Source of the DNA: an uncultured Rhodanobacteraceae bacterium
GTDB taxonomy: Bacteria; Pseudomonadota; Gammaproteobacteria; Xanthomonadales; Rhodanobacteraceae
Assembly: GCA_937902695.1 (NCBI GenBank)
Contig: CALFNI010000207.1
Location: 1 to 6,552 of the forward strand
Direction: 5' to 3'
Length of the DNA: 6,552 nt
The position numbers and the translations under genes are program-made. Numbering within the stretch: the first letter of the stretch is position 1; each line of letters begins with the position of its first letter. The notes beneath the pieces are model-generated. The model did no database searches. It worked only from the letters and a program-made list of their open reading frames with translations, and was not told where the DNA came from. Shown piece by piece: positions 1 to 5,782 of this stretch.

Positions 1-945
1 GGCAAGGTGCCGCGCACGCCCTGGACCTTGGACAACACCTCGGCGAGCGCGACGCCGTGGCGGTTCGTCCGCTCGCGCGTGCTGCGCCTGGTGCCGGCGG
101 CGCTCGTCTGCGCGACGATCACGCTCGCGGTATCGACGATGATCCCGTCGATGCGCGAGGGCCTTTTCGCGCGCTACGTCGCATCGGTGACGTTCGATCC
201 GTTCGGACCGTGGGTCGACAACGTCTACTGGACCCTCGGCATCGAGCTCAGCTTCTATGCGCTGACGCTCGCCGCGCTCGCGATCAGGCGCCTCGCGTGG
301 CTCGAACCGGCGATGATCGCAATCGGTCTCGTCTCGGCGGCGCCGTCGCTGCTGCGCGCGCTGCCGTTCGTGCGCTACGCGCTGCCGATGCCGGCGCTCG
401 ATGCGCGCACGCACGAGCTGCTGCTGCTCGATCACGGCGCGTATTTCGCGATCGGCGTGATCCTGTGGCGCGGCTTCTTCGACCGCTGGACCGCCTGGCG
501 CATCGGCGCGCTCGTGCTCTGCACGGCCGGCGGCGCGCTCGAAATCTATTACGGCGTGCCCGCCGTGCTGCGCGCGATGACGAGCACGCCGCGCATGCTG
601 CTTGCGGCGATCGTCTGGCTGCTGTCGGTCGCGGCGATCGCGGCGTCGATCCGCTTCGATGAAGCGATCCGGCAGAGGCTCGGCCCGCGCGCGCTCCGGC
701 TGATCCGGCTCGCCGGCCTTTCGACCTATCCTCTCTATCTGCTGCACGACGTCGTCGGCGCGGCGATGCTGCGCGCGCTCGTCGTCGCGGGCGTCCAGCA
801 GTACCTCGCGCTCGCGCTCGCCTGTGCGGGAATGGCAGGCCTTTCGGTCGCTGTCACCGCGATCGCGGAGCCCGTGATCCGCGCCGGCCTCGCCGCCGTG
901 CTCGATCGCTGGCCGCGGGCGCGCGCCGAGGCCGCGAGCGCCTGA
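1..945 (+). CDS. Acyltransferase family 3 (OafA/YrhL-like) membrane protein, 3' part
   Basis: The frame is open from the first base, so the gene starts upstream of the window; 314 codons are visible, and the GTG at 7 is only the first possible start codon inside it. The protein is mostly hydrophobic helices joined by short Arg-rich loops. The motif YWTLGIELSFY (bases 226-258) matches the conserved W-S/T-L-x-x-E-x-x-F-Y of acyltransferase-3 proteins, and the C-terminal GLSTYPLYLLHD (about 709-750) matches their usual G-x-x-S-Y-x-x-Y-L-x-H segment. Family members transfer acetyl or other acyl groups across the inner membrane onto O-antigen, exopolysaccharide, peptidoglycan or lipid-linked sugars. 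The N-terminal helix with the family's catalytic His is not in the window, so activity and substrate cannot be judged. The stop codon is TGA at 943. It runs in the same direction as the next gene, 75 bp away, but nothing shows shared function. Confidence 0.85.
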   Translation, partial: GKVPRTPWTLDNTSASATPWRFVRSRVLRLVPAALVCATITLAVSTMIPSMREGLFARYVASVTFDPFGPWVDNVYWTLGIELSFYALTLAALAIRRLAWLEPAMIAIGLVSAAPSLLRALPFVRYALPMPALDARTHELLLLDHGAYFAIGVILWRGFFDRWTAWRIGALVLCTAGGALEIYYGVPAVLRAMTSTPRMLLAAIVWLLSVAAIAASIRFDEAIRQRLGPRALRLIRLAGLSTYPLYLLHDVVGAAMLRALVVAGVQQYLALALACAGMAGLSVAVTAIAEPVIRAGLAAVLDRWPRARAEAASA

Positions 946-1006
946 GATCGCTTCGACCGCGCGCCACCGCCGCGCGCTATGCTTCGAAGTCCCGGCGTGC
1001 GCGTCT

Positions 1007-1018
1007 CGAAGGCCTTCG
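1007..1018 (+). promoter_or_regulatory. Ribosome-binding site inside a 12-bp palindrome
   Basis: The sequence CGAAGGCCTTCG is a perfect 12-bp palindrome ending 2 nt before ATG 1021. Its left half contains the Shine-Dalgarno-like GAAGG (1008-1012), at a spacing of 8 nt. This supports ATG 1021 as the start. A 12-bp palindrome is expected about once or twice by chance in a window of this size, so a regulatory role is not claimed. Confidence 0.5.
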
Positions 1019-1020
1019 CA

Positions 1021-1971
1021 ATGAAACCGCAGCGCATCGTCATCCTCGGCGGCACCGGCTTCGTCGGCAGCCATATCGTCCCGCGCCTCCATGCTGACGG
1101 GCACACGATCGTGATCCTGTCGCGAAATCGCGAGCAGCACCGCGATCTCTCCGTGCTTCCGCGCGCAAGCGTCGTCACGGCCGATGTCCACGACGGCGAG
1201 GTGCTGCGCCGGCAGCTCGCCGGCGCCGACGTCGCGATCAATCTCGTCGGCATCCTCAACGAGCGCGGCAGCGACGGCAGCGGATTTCGCAAGGCGCACG
1301 TCGAGCTGACCGAAACGCTGATCGCCGCGTGCCGCGCGGCCGGCGTCGCGCGACTTCTGCAGATGAGCGCGCTCCGCGCCGGCGAAGGCGAGAGCTTCTA
1401 TCTCATCACGCGTGGCGAAGCCGAAGCGAAGGTGAAGAGCTCGCCGCTCGCATGGACGATATTCCGGCCGTCGGTGATCTTCGGTCGCGGCGACGGCCTC
1501 TTCTACCGCTTCGCGAACCTCCTGCGCATGACGCCGGTGCTGCCGCTGGCGCGCGCGAACGCGAAGTTCACGCCGGTCTACATCGGCGACGTCGCCGAGG
1601 CATTCGCGCGCGCGATCGCGCACCCGCACACGGCCCTGCACACGTATGAGCTGTTCGGCCCGCGCGTCATCGAGCTTGGCGAGCTCGTGCGCTGGACGGC
1701 CGCGCTGATCGGCAAGCGGCGCTGGATCATTGCGCTGCCCGACGCGCTCGGCGGCGTGCAGGCCTACGTCGGCGAATGGCTGCCCGGAAAACCCATCTCG
1801 CGCGACAATTTCCGCTCGCTCAAGCTCGATTCCGTCGGCACGACCGACGGCCTCGCCGCGCTGGGCATCGTTTCGACGCCGATGGACGCCGTGATGCCGG
1901 CGCTGATCGGCGGCCAATCATGGCAACGCCGGCTCGATCGCTACCGCGAAGCGCACGGCCGCGTTTCCTAG
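1021..1971 (+). CDS. NDUFA9-like atypical SDR, NAD(P)-binding (complex I NDUFA9 subunit family)
   Basis: A 316-residue Rossmann-fold protein. The N-terminal dinucleotide-binding loop GGTGFVG lies at residues 10-16, followed by ADVAINLVGIL at 69-79, MSAL at 115-118 and FTPVYIGDVAEAF about residue 182-194. The C-terminal part (PDALGGVQAYVGEWLPGKP, then SRDNFRSLKLDSV) is as I recall it in proteobacterial proteins annotated as complex I NDUFA9 subunit family. In mitochondria NDUFA9 is a complex I subunit that binds NADPH structurally; the bacterial role is not established, and quinone, lipid or sugar chemistry are all possible. At the usual YxxxK site the sequence reads Y127-L-I-T-R131, so Lys is replaced by Arg, which argues against standard SDR catalysis. 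I chose ATG 1021 because GAAGG at 1008-1012 sits 8 nt upstream and the Rossmann strand begins right after it. The in-frame ATG at 979 lies inside a possible -10 box. Convergent with the hemoglobin gene. Confidence 0.87.
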   Translation: MKPQRIVILGGTGFVGSHIVPRLHADGHTIVILSRNREQHRDLSVLPRASVVTADVHDGEVLRRQLAGADVAINLVGILNERGSDGSGFRKAHVELTETLIAACRAAGVARLLQMSALRAGEGESFYLITRGEAEAKVKSSPLAWTIFRPSVIFGRGDGLFYRFANLLRMTPVLPLARANAKFTPVYIGDVAEAFARAIAHPHTALHTYELFGPRVIELGELVRWTAALIGKRRWIIALPDALGGVQAYVGEWLPGKPISRDNFRSLKLDSVGTTDGLAALGIVSTPMDAVMPALIGGQSWQRRLDRYREAHGRVS

Positions 1972-1974
1972 ACG

Positions 1975-2448
1975 CTATTGCCCGACGACCTGCGGCCGCA
2001 TCGGCCCCAGCAATCCGAGCAGCTGCTTCTGCAGATCCTTCGGCACCTTCTGCGAGTCCATCGCGCGCACGAGATCCTCGACGAATGCATCGAAGTCGGC
2101 GTCGGTGAGGTTGAGGCCGCTGTGCGCTTCCTCCATGCTGCGGCCCGTGTATTCGCACGGCCCGCCGGTCGCCGCGCAGAGCTGCTCGATCAGCAGCCTG
2201 CGAAGGTCCGCCATGTCGGTCTTCTCGAAGAAGACGTTGATGCGAAGATCGCCATGAATCTCGACGAGCGCCGCATCGACGACTTTCGCGATGCCGTTCG
2301 TCCCGCCGAGCGCGCGATAGAGCGCATCGCCCTTCGCGCCCGCGGCGCCGTTCGCCGACGGCGCCAGATGTTTGGCGGGCGGTGTCGCCGCGCAGCCCGC
2401 CGCCAGCGCCACGCACAGCCCGATTGCAAGCCGCATCGACGTCCGCAT
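1975..2448 (-). CDS. Group I truncated hemoglobin, predicted lipoprotein
   Basis: A 157-residue protein. Residues 1-19 form a lipoprotein signal: MRTSMR, a hydrophobic stretch, then LAAGC with Cys19 as the likely lipidation site. The residue after Cys is Ala, which suggests the outer membrane. A linker rich in Ala, Pro and Ser follows, then a group I truncated hemoglobin domain from about residue 41 to 155. Visible family features are LYRALGG (43-49), the Phe pair 73-74 of the CD corner, GGPCEYTGR (95-103) and the proximal heme ligand His109 in AHSGL. By gap-free alignment with remembered Mycobacterium HbN, the distal residues B10 Tyr, E7 Leu and E11 Gln become Leu61, Leu82 and Leu86. Cys91 and Cys98 could form a disulfide outside the cytoplasm. 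Ligand and function are unknown; O2 or NO binding, sensing or redox roles are possible. ATG 2448 is preferred over ATG 2478 because of the strong GGGAGG 6 nt upstream and because it leaves a normal-length signal peptide. Confidence 0.9.
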   Translation of the reverse strand: MRTSMRLAIGLCVALAAGCAATPPAKHLAPSANGAAGAKGDALYRALGGTNGIAKVVDAALVEIHGDLRINVFFEKTDMADLRRLLIEQLCAATGGPCEYTGRSMEEAHSGLNLTDADFDAFVEDLVRAMDSQKVPKDLQKQLLGLLGPMRPQVVGQ

Positions 2449-2454
2449 TGCCGC

Positions 2455-2460
2455 CCTCCC
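2455..2460 (-). promoter_or_regulatory. Strong ribosome-binding site that sets the hemoglobin start
   Basis: On the minus strand GGGAGG lies 6 nt before ATG 2448. An upstream in-frame ATG at 2478 has no comparable site and would put ten extra residues, four of them Arg or Lys, in front of the signal peptide. The downstream ATG at 2436 is too far from this site. Confidence 0.7.
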
Positions 2461-2468
2461 GCGCTTTC

Positions 2469-2485
2469 GCTGGCACAATGCCAGC
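2469..2485. repeat. Perfect inverted repeat, 7-bp arms, between hemoglobin and cca
   Basis: GCTGGCA (2469-2475), spacer CAA, TGCCAGC (2479-2485) is an exact inverted repeat. It lies in the middle of the 61-bp region between two divergent start codons (2448 on minus, 2510 on plus). It overlaps CACAAT (2474-2479), a 4-of-6 match to a -10 box on the plus strand suitable for cca, and touches the possible hemoglobin -10 box. It could be an operator for a dimeric regulator or a small hairpin at a transcript start. Confidence 0.4.
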
Positions 2486-2506
2486 CCAATCGGAGAGACC
2501 CGTCAA
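2478..2506 (-). promoter_or_regulatory. Possible sigma70-type promoter for the truncated hemoglobin gene
   Basis: On the minus strand TTGACG (2506-2501) matches the -35 consensus at 5 of 6 positions. It is followed after 17 bp by TGGCAT (2483-2478), which matches only 3 of 6 -10 positions and lacks the important A at position 2. The placement just upstream of the leader and the ideal spacing support it; the poor -10 box is the weakness, and a helper regulator might be needed. The -35 box lies just before the cca start codon. Confidence 0.25.
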
Positions 2507-2509
2507 GTG

Positions 2510-3739
2510 ATGCGGACCTTTCTCGTCGGCGGCGCCGTCCGCGACAGGCTGCTCGGCCGGGACGTCGTCGACCGCGACTATGTCGTCGTCGGCGCGACGC
2601 CCGAGGAGCTGGCGCGCCTCGGCTTCCGCCCGATCGGCCGCGATTTCCCCGTGTTCCTGCATCCGACGACGCGCGAGGAATACGCGCTCGCGCGCACCGA
2701 GCGCAAGAGCGGGCGCGGCTACCACGGCTTCGTCTTCTCGACCGATCCGTCGGTCACGCTCGAACAGGATCTCGAGCGCCGCGACCTCACGATCAACGCG
2801 ATGGCCGAGGACCGCGACGGTGGCCTCGTCGATCCGTTCGGCGGCGCGCGCGACATCGAGGCGCGCATGCTGCGCCACGTCTCGCCCGCGTTCGCGGAAG
2901 ATCCCGTCCGCGTGCTGCGCGTCGCGCGCTTCGCCGCGCGTTTTGCGCCGCTCGGTTTTCGCATCGCCGACGAAACGCTCGCGCTGATGAAGCGCATGGT
3001 CGACGACGGCGAGGTCGAGCATCTCGTCGCCGAGCGCGTCTGGGCCGAGACCCGCAAGGCGCTCGCCGAGCCCGCGCCGTCGGCGTTTCTAAAGAGCCTT
3101 CGCGCGTGCGGCGCGCTGCGCATTCTGTTCCCGGAAATCGACGCGCTGTATGGCGTGCCGCAGCGTGCCGAGTTCCATCCGGAAGTGGACACCGGCGTGC
3201 ATGTCGAGCTCGTGCTGGACATGGCTGCGCGCCTCGCACCCGGCGACGATCTCATCGGGTTCTGCGCGCTGACGCACGATCTCGGCAAGGCGCTGACGCC
3301 GGCCGATCAGCTGCCGCGCCACGTCGGCCATGAGCACGCCGGCGTGGCGCCGCTGCGCGCGCTCGCGTCGCGGCTGCGCGTTCCGGCCGAGCACGCGGCA
3401 CTCGCCGAGCACGTATGCCGTTTCCATCTCGACATGCATCGCGCGTTCGAGCTTCGGCCTGAGACCTTGCTGTCGATACTCGAGCGCATCGATGCGTTCC
3501 GCCGGCCGGACCGGCTCGCGCCGTTCCTGCTCGCGTGCGAAGCGGACAAGCGCGGACGCCTCGGCGCCGAGAACGCGAGCTACCCCCAGGCCGACTATGT
3601 CCGCGCGGCGCACGCGGCTGCCGCGGCGGTCGATGCGGCCGGGTTCGTCGCGCAGGGATTGGCTGGACCGGCCATCGGCGAAGCGGTGCGCAAGGCGCGC
3701 ATCGACGCGGTCGCGAAAGTGCGCGAACGGTTCGCTTAA
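2510..3739 (+). CDS. cca: Multifunctional CCA protein (tRNA nucleotidyltransferase with HD domain)
   Basis: This enzyme adds or repairs the 3'-terminal CCA of tRNAs in the cytoplasm without a template, using CTP and ATP. The protein has 409 residues, close to E. coli Cca (412). The class II nucleotidyltransferase head is clear: FLVGGAVRD (4-12), the catalytic pair Asp21 and Asp23 in [13 protein letters not shown] (90-99) and [12 protein letters not shown] (130-141), which belongs to the nucleotide-selecting neck. The C-terminal half carries HPEVDTGVH (223-231) and the HD motif THDLGK (255-260, His256 and Asp257), which marks the multifunctional type having phosphodiesterase, 2'-nucleotidase and phosphatase activities. 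ATG 2510 makes the N-terminus line up with E. coli [18 protein letters not shown] at 2492-2497 is its ribosome site. A GTG directly before (2507) has slightly better spacing and cannot be excluded. The TAA stop overlaps the stop of the convergent gene. Confidence 0.97.
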   Translation: MRTFLVGGAVRDRLLGRDVVDRDYVVVGATPEELARLGFRPIGRDFPVFLHPTTREEYALARTERKSGRGYHGFVFSTDPSVTLEQDLERRDLTINAMAEDRDGGLVDPFGGARDIEARMLRHVSPAFAEDPVRVLRVARFAARFAPLGFRIADETLALMKRMVDDGEVEHLVAERVWAETRKALAEPAPSAFLKSLRACGALRILFPEIDALYGVPQRAEFHPEVDTGVHVELVLDMAARLAPGDDLIGFCALTHDLGKALTPADQLPRHVGHEHAGVAPLRALASRLRVPAEHAALAEHVCRFHLDMHRAFELRPETLLSILERIDAFRRPDRLAPFLLACEADKRGRLGAENASYPQADYVRAAHAAAAAVDAAGFVAQGLAGPAIGEAVRKARIDAVAKVRERFA

Positions 3740-4506
3740 GTTCGACGCCACATGCGGATGCGATACGCGATCTCGCCGGCCCATTCGTGCAGCACGGCGT
3801 CGGTATTCCCGATCGCGCCAGCGCTCGGCAGGAAATCGGTCGGTCCTTCGAGCGGCGCGCCACGGTAGTCGCCGGGATACGCGCACGGCTCGAATCCCGC
3901 CGCGCGAAACGCGAGCAGCGCGCGCGGCATGTGCAGCGCCGACGTGACCAGCCAGATACGTGCCGGCAACGACGGTTCGAGCGCGCGCACAGCCGTCGCG
4001 TTTTCCCAGGTGGTCGTCGACGCGAGCTCGGCGCGGATCGACGACGCCGGCACGCCGAGATTCTCGGCGACGTCGGCCATCACGCTGCTCTGCGCGACAT
4101 CGGTCTCGCCGCCGATGCGCGCGCCGCCGGTGATGACGAGCTCCGGGGCGGGCAGGGTTTTCGCGAGCGTCGCCGCAGCGAGCGTGCGCTGCAGGCTCGA
4201 AATGTTCAGCACGCCGAAATCGCGTGCGTCGGCGGCGTCGCGACGCATGCCGCCCGAAAGCAGCACGATGACATTGGGCACGGGCGTCGCGCATGACGGC
4301 GGCAGCGGCGTGCGGCGTTCCTGCAGCGAAACCAGCATGTTCGCCGCCGCCGGCGTCGTCAGCACGAGACACACGCACTCGATCGCGATGCTCGCGCGCA
4401 ACAGGCCGCGCGGCCATCGGCGCCGGCCGAGCCATGCGATCAGCGCGACAAGCAGGCCGAAACCGAGCGGCGACAGCACGACGTCGACGAATGCCATGAG
4501 GCGCAT
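3736..4506 (-). CDS. ElyC/SanA/YdcF-like DUF218 envelope protein
   Basis: A 256-residue protein with two N-terminal hydrophobic helices, about residues 8-26 and 37-57, then a soluble DUF218 domain. This architecture and length match ElyC (YcbC) of E. coli, an inner-membrane factor linked to peptidoglycan precursor use. Domain features are VIVLLSGG (79-86), LVITGGAR (123-130), Glu160 followed by STTTWENA (163-170), and [20 protein letters not shown] (185-204), whose His192 and Arg195 fit the conserved family block. The biochemical reaction of DUF218 proteins is not firmly known. The start ATG at 4506 overlaps the upstream methyltransferase stop as TGATG, implying translational coupling. ATG 4497 three codons later is an alternative. 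The two genes are probably one transcript. The TAA stop overlaps that of cca from the other strand. SanA or plain YdcF are alternative names, but the two-helix N-terminus favours ElyC. Confidence 0.87.
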   Translation of the reverse strand: MRLMAFVDVVLSPLGFGLLVALIAWLGRRRWPRGLLRASIAIECVCLVLTTPAAANMLVSLQERRTPLPPSCATPVPNVIVLLSGGMRRDAADARDFGVLNISSLQRTLAAATLAKTLPAPELVITGGARIGGETDVAQSSVMADVAENLGVPASSIRAELASTTTWENATAVRALEPSLPARIWLVTSALHMPRALLAFRAAGFEPCAYPGDYRGAPLEGPTDFLPSAGAIGNTDAVLHEWAGEIAYRIRMWRRT

Positions 4507-5684
4507 CAGAGCCGCCGCGAAAGATCGAACGCGCGAAGGCCCGCCGGCACCTCGCTGACGCCGCGCGCGAACGCGATCGCCTGGAAGCGCTCGCCCATCT
4601 CGCCCGGCAGCGTGAGGCGTTTGGCTTCGTTGACGATGCGCATGCGCTCCGCTTCGCCGAGCACGGCGCCTTCCTCGATCAGCGCGGGCAATCCGCTCGA
4701 CAGCAGGAATTGCCCCTGCGGCGCATAGCCGACGAGCTCGAAGCCCGCGTTCGTGCCGGCTTCGGCAACCGCCGTGAAATCGACGAAAGCCGTGATGTCC
4801 TGCAAGCCCGGCCGGTGGAACGGATCGCCGTGTCCGCGGTGCCGGTAGTGGCAGACGAGCGTGCCGTCGCTGCGCTCGGGCAGATAGAACTCGCTGCGCG
4901 GATAGCCGTAATCGACGAAGAGCGCGACGCCGCGTTCGAGCGAGCCGATGACGGCCGGCATCCAGTACGGCAGCTGCGGCAGGATTTCCGAGCGGTATCC
5001 GTCGGCGAACGGCGCATCGAGATAACGCTCGACGTGACGCACGGCGCCGCCGACGAGCGTGTCGGCCGGCCGATCCTCGCGCGCGAACGCGCCGTCGCGA
5101 ACGGTGACGCATTCCTCGAAGACCTCGCCGTCCTTCAGCGTGAAGCGCGTCGTCGGCAGCGCGTCGAGCACTTCGTTCGCGAACACGACGCCGTGCCAGG
5201 CATCCTGCGGCGGGCGATCGAGCCAGGCGACGCGCGCGGCGAGATCGGGCGTGAGCGCTGTTTCGACGTGCGCGCGCTGGCGCTCGCGAAGGTCGGCGCT
5301 CGGTTCGAGCACGAGATAGCGGTGCGGCAACGCATCCGTCGTCGCGAGCTCGCGAAGCGCGGCAGCGGCGAAGCGTCCGCTCCCGCCGCCGAGCTCGAGC
5401 AGATCGGCCCTGTCGCCGAGCTCGCGCAACGTCGGCGCGAGCGTGCCCACGATGGCGCGCGCGAACAGGTCGCCGAGCTCCGGCGCCGTGACGAAATCGC
5501 CGGATGCGCCGAACTTCGTCTTGCCCGCGCTGTAATAGCCGAGCCCGGGCGCGTAGAGGCAAAGCTCCATGTACCGCGAGAACGGCATCGGGCCGTGCGC
5601 GGCGATCTCGTTGCGGATCAGCGCGGCGAGCGCTTCGGAATGCGCGATTTCGTCCGCGCCGGGAACGGGCAGATCGGTCTTCAA
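4506..5684 (-). CDS. MidA/NDUFAF7-like SAM-dependent methyltransferase
   Basis: A 392-residue class I methyltransferase of the family that includes mitochondrial NDUFAF7 (MidA), which dimethylates an arginine of the complex I subunit NDUFS2. The bacterial substrate is unknown. The family signature is strong: FSRYMELCLYAPGLGYY (35-51), SGDFVTAPE (61-69), the SAM-binding loop LLELGGGSG (95-103), acidic Glu127 after the second strand, ANEVLDALP (169-177), FVDYGYP (256-262), CHYRHR (278-283) and PGLQDITAFVDFT (292-304). No methionine codon precedes the conserved block in frame. I chose TTG 5684 because GGAG lies 5 nt before it and the length is normal for the family; TTG 5711, nine codons upstream, is the alternative. 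It is probably transcribed from the region shared with the divergent reductase. The stop overlaps the start of the ElyC-like gene. Confidence 0.92.
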   Translation of the reverse strand: MKTDLPVPGADEIAHSEALAALIRNEIAAHGPMPFSRYMELCLYAPGLGYYSAGKTKFGASGDFVTAPELGDLFARAIVGTLAPTLRELGDRADLLELGGGSGRFAAAALRELATTDALPHRYLVLEPSADLRERQRAHVETALTPDLAARVAWLDRPPQDAWHGVVFANEVLDALPTTRFTLKDGEVFEECVTVRDGAFAREDRPADTLVGGAVRHVERYLDAPFADGYRSEILPQLPYWMPAVIGSLERGVALFVDYGYPRSEFYLPERSDGTLVCHYRHRGHGDPFHRPGLQDITAFVDFTAVAEAGTNAGFELVGYAPQGQFLLSSGLPALIEEGAVLGEAERMRIVNEAKRLTLPGEMGERFQAIAFARGVSEVPAGLRAFDLSRRL

Positions 5685-5689
5685 CGAGG

Positions 5690-5693
5690 CTCC
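5690..5693 (-). promoter_or_regulatory. Ribosome-binding site supporting a TTG start for the methyltransferase
   Basis: GGAG on the minus strand is separated by 5 nt from TTG 5684. The only other sensible in-frame initiator nearby, TTG 5711, lacks a purine-rich site at the right distance. Initiation at TTG is usually weaker than at ATG. Confidence 0.5.
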
Positions 5694-5714
5694 GGCGCGC
5701 TTCTGCGACAATGC

Positions 5715-5738
5715 CGCGTCCGGCCCTGGCCGGACGCG
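5715..5738. repeat. 24-bp near-perfect palindrome (11-bp arms) in the divergent promoter region
   Basis: CGCGTCCGGCC (5715-5725), spacer CT, GGCCGGACGCG (5728-5738) is an inverted repeat with no mismatch over 11 bp per arm. It lies between the divergent methyltransferase (start 5684) and reductase (start 5782). It would lie near the start of the methyltransferase transcript if the promoter at 5754-5782 is right, so it could act as a 5' hairpin in RNA or as an operator in DNA. No run of T follows on either strand, so an intrinsic terminator is unlikely. Confidence 0.55.
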
Positions 5739-5753
5739 CGTGAGTTCATCTTC

Positions 5754-5782
5754 AGCATACCGGCCTCGACGGAGAACACCAA
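5754..5782 (-). promoter_or_regulatory. Possible sigma70-type promoter for the methyltransferase-elyC-like pair
   Basis: On the minus strand TTGGTG (5782-5777) carries the key TTG of a -35 box. A 17-bp spacer leads to TATGCT (5759-5754), a 4-of-6 match to the -10 consensus including T1, A2 and T6. The transcript would begin near 5747, giving a leader of about 60 nt that contains the palindrome. The -35 box reaches into the start codon of the divergent reductase. Confidence 0.35.

Noticed and set aside
1991..2000. Palindrome TGCGGCCGCA near the convergent NDUFA9-like/hemoglobin junction as a terminator.
   Set aside because: It is a 10-bp palindrome inside hemoglobin coding sequence, with no loop and no T tract; such strings are frequent in GC-rich DNA.
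1978..3333. A 451-codon plus-strand frame crossing the hemoglobin gene and cca.
   Set aside because: Antisense to the hemoglobin and out of frame with cca; very Arg-rich with no motif, typical of a GC-bias shadow.
3723..3735. Small hairpin GCGAAC-G-GTTCGC just before the cca stop, followed by TTAAGTT, as an intrinsic terminator.
   Set aside because: The usable stem is only about 5 bp with a 3-nt loop, and the following T content is low. It is too weak to call.
3089..4435. A 448-codon minus-strand frame across the cca and ElyC-like genes.
   Set aside because: Arg/Ala-rich translation without domains; the real reading frames of both genes are certain.
3736..5562. A 608-codon open frame on the minus strand that runs through the methyltransferase into the ElyC-like gene, as if one large protein.
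   Set aside because: The part before 4506 is an Arg/Ala-rich out-of-frame reading of the methyltransferase; only the part from ATG 4506 has family motifs. High GC keeps the shadow frame open.
5707..5712. GACAAT as a plus-strand -10 box for the pteridine reductase gene.
   Set aside because: It matches 4 of 6 positions, but there is no -35-like hexamer 16-18 bp upstream, and the leader would have to pass through the 24-bp palindrome.
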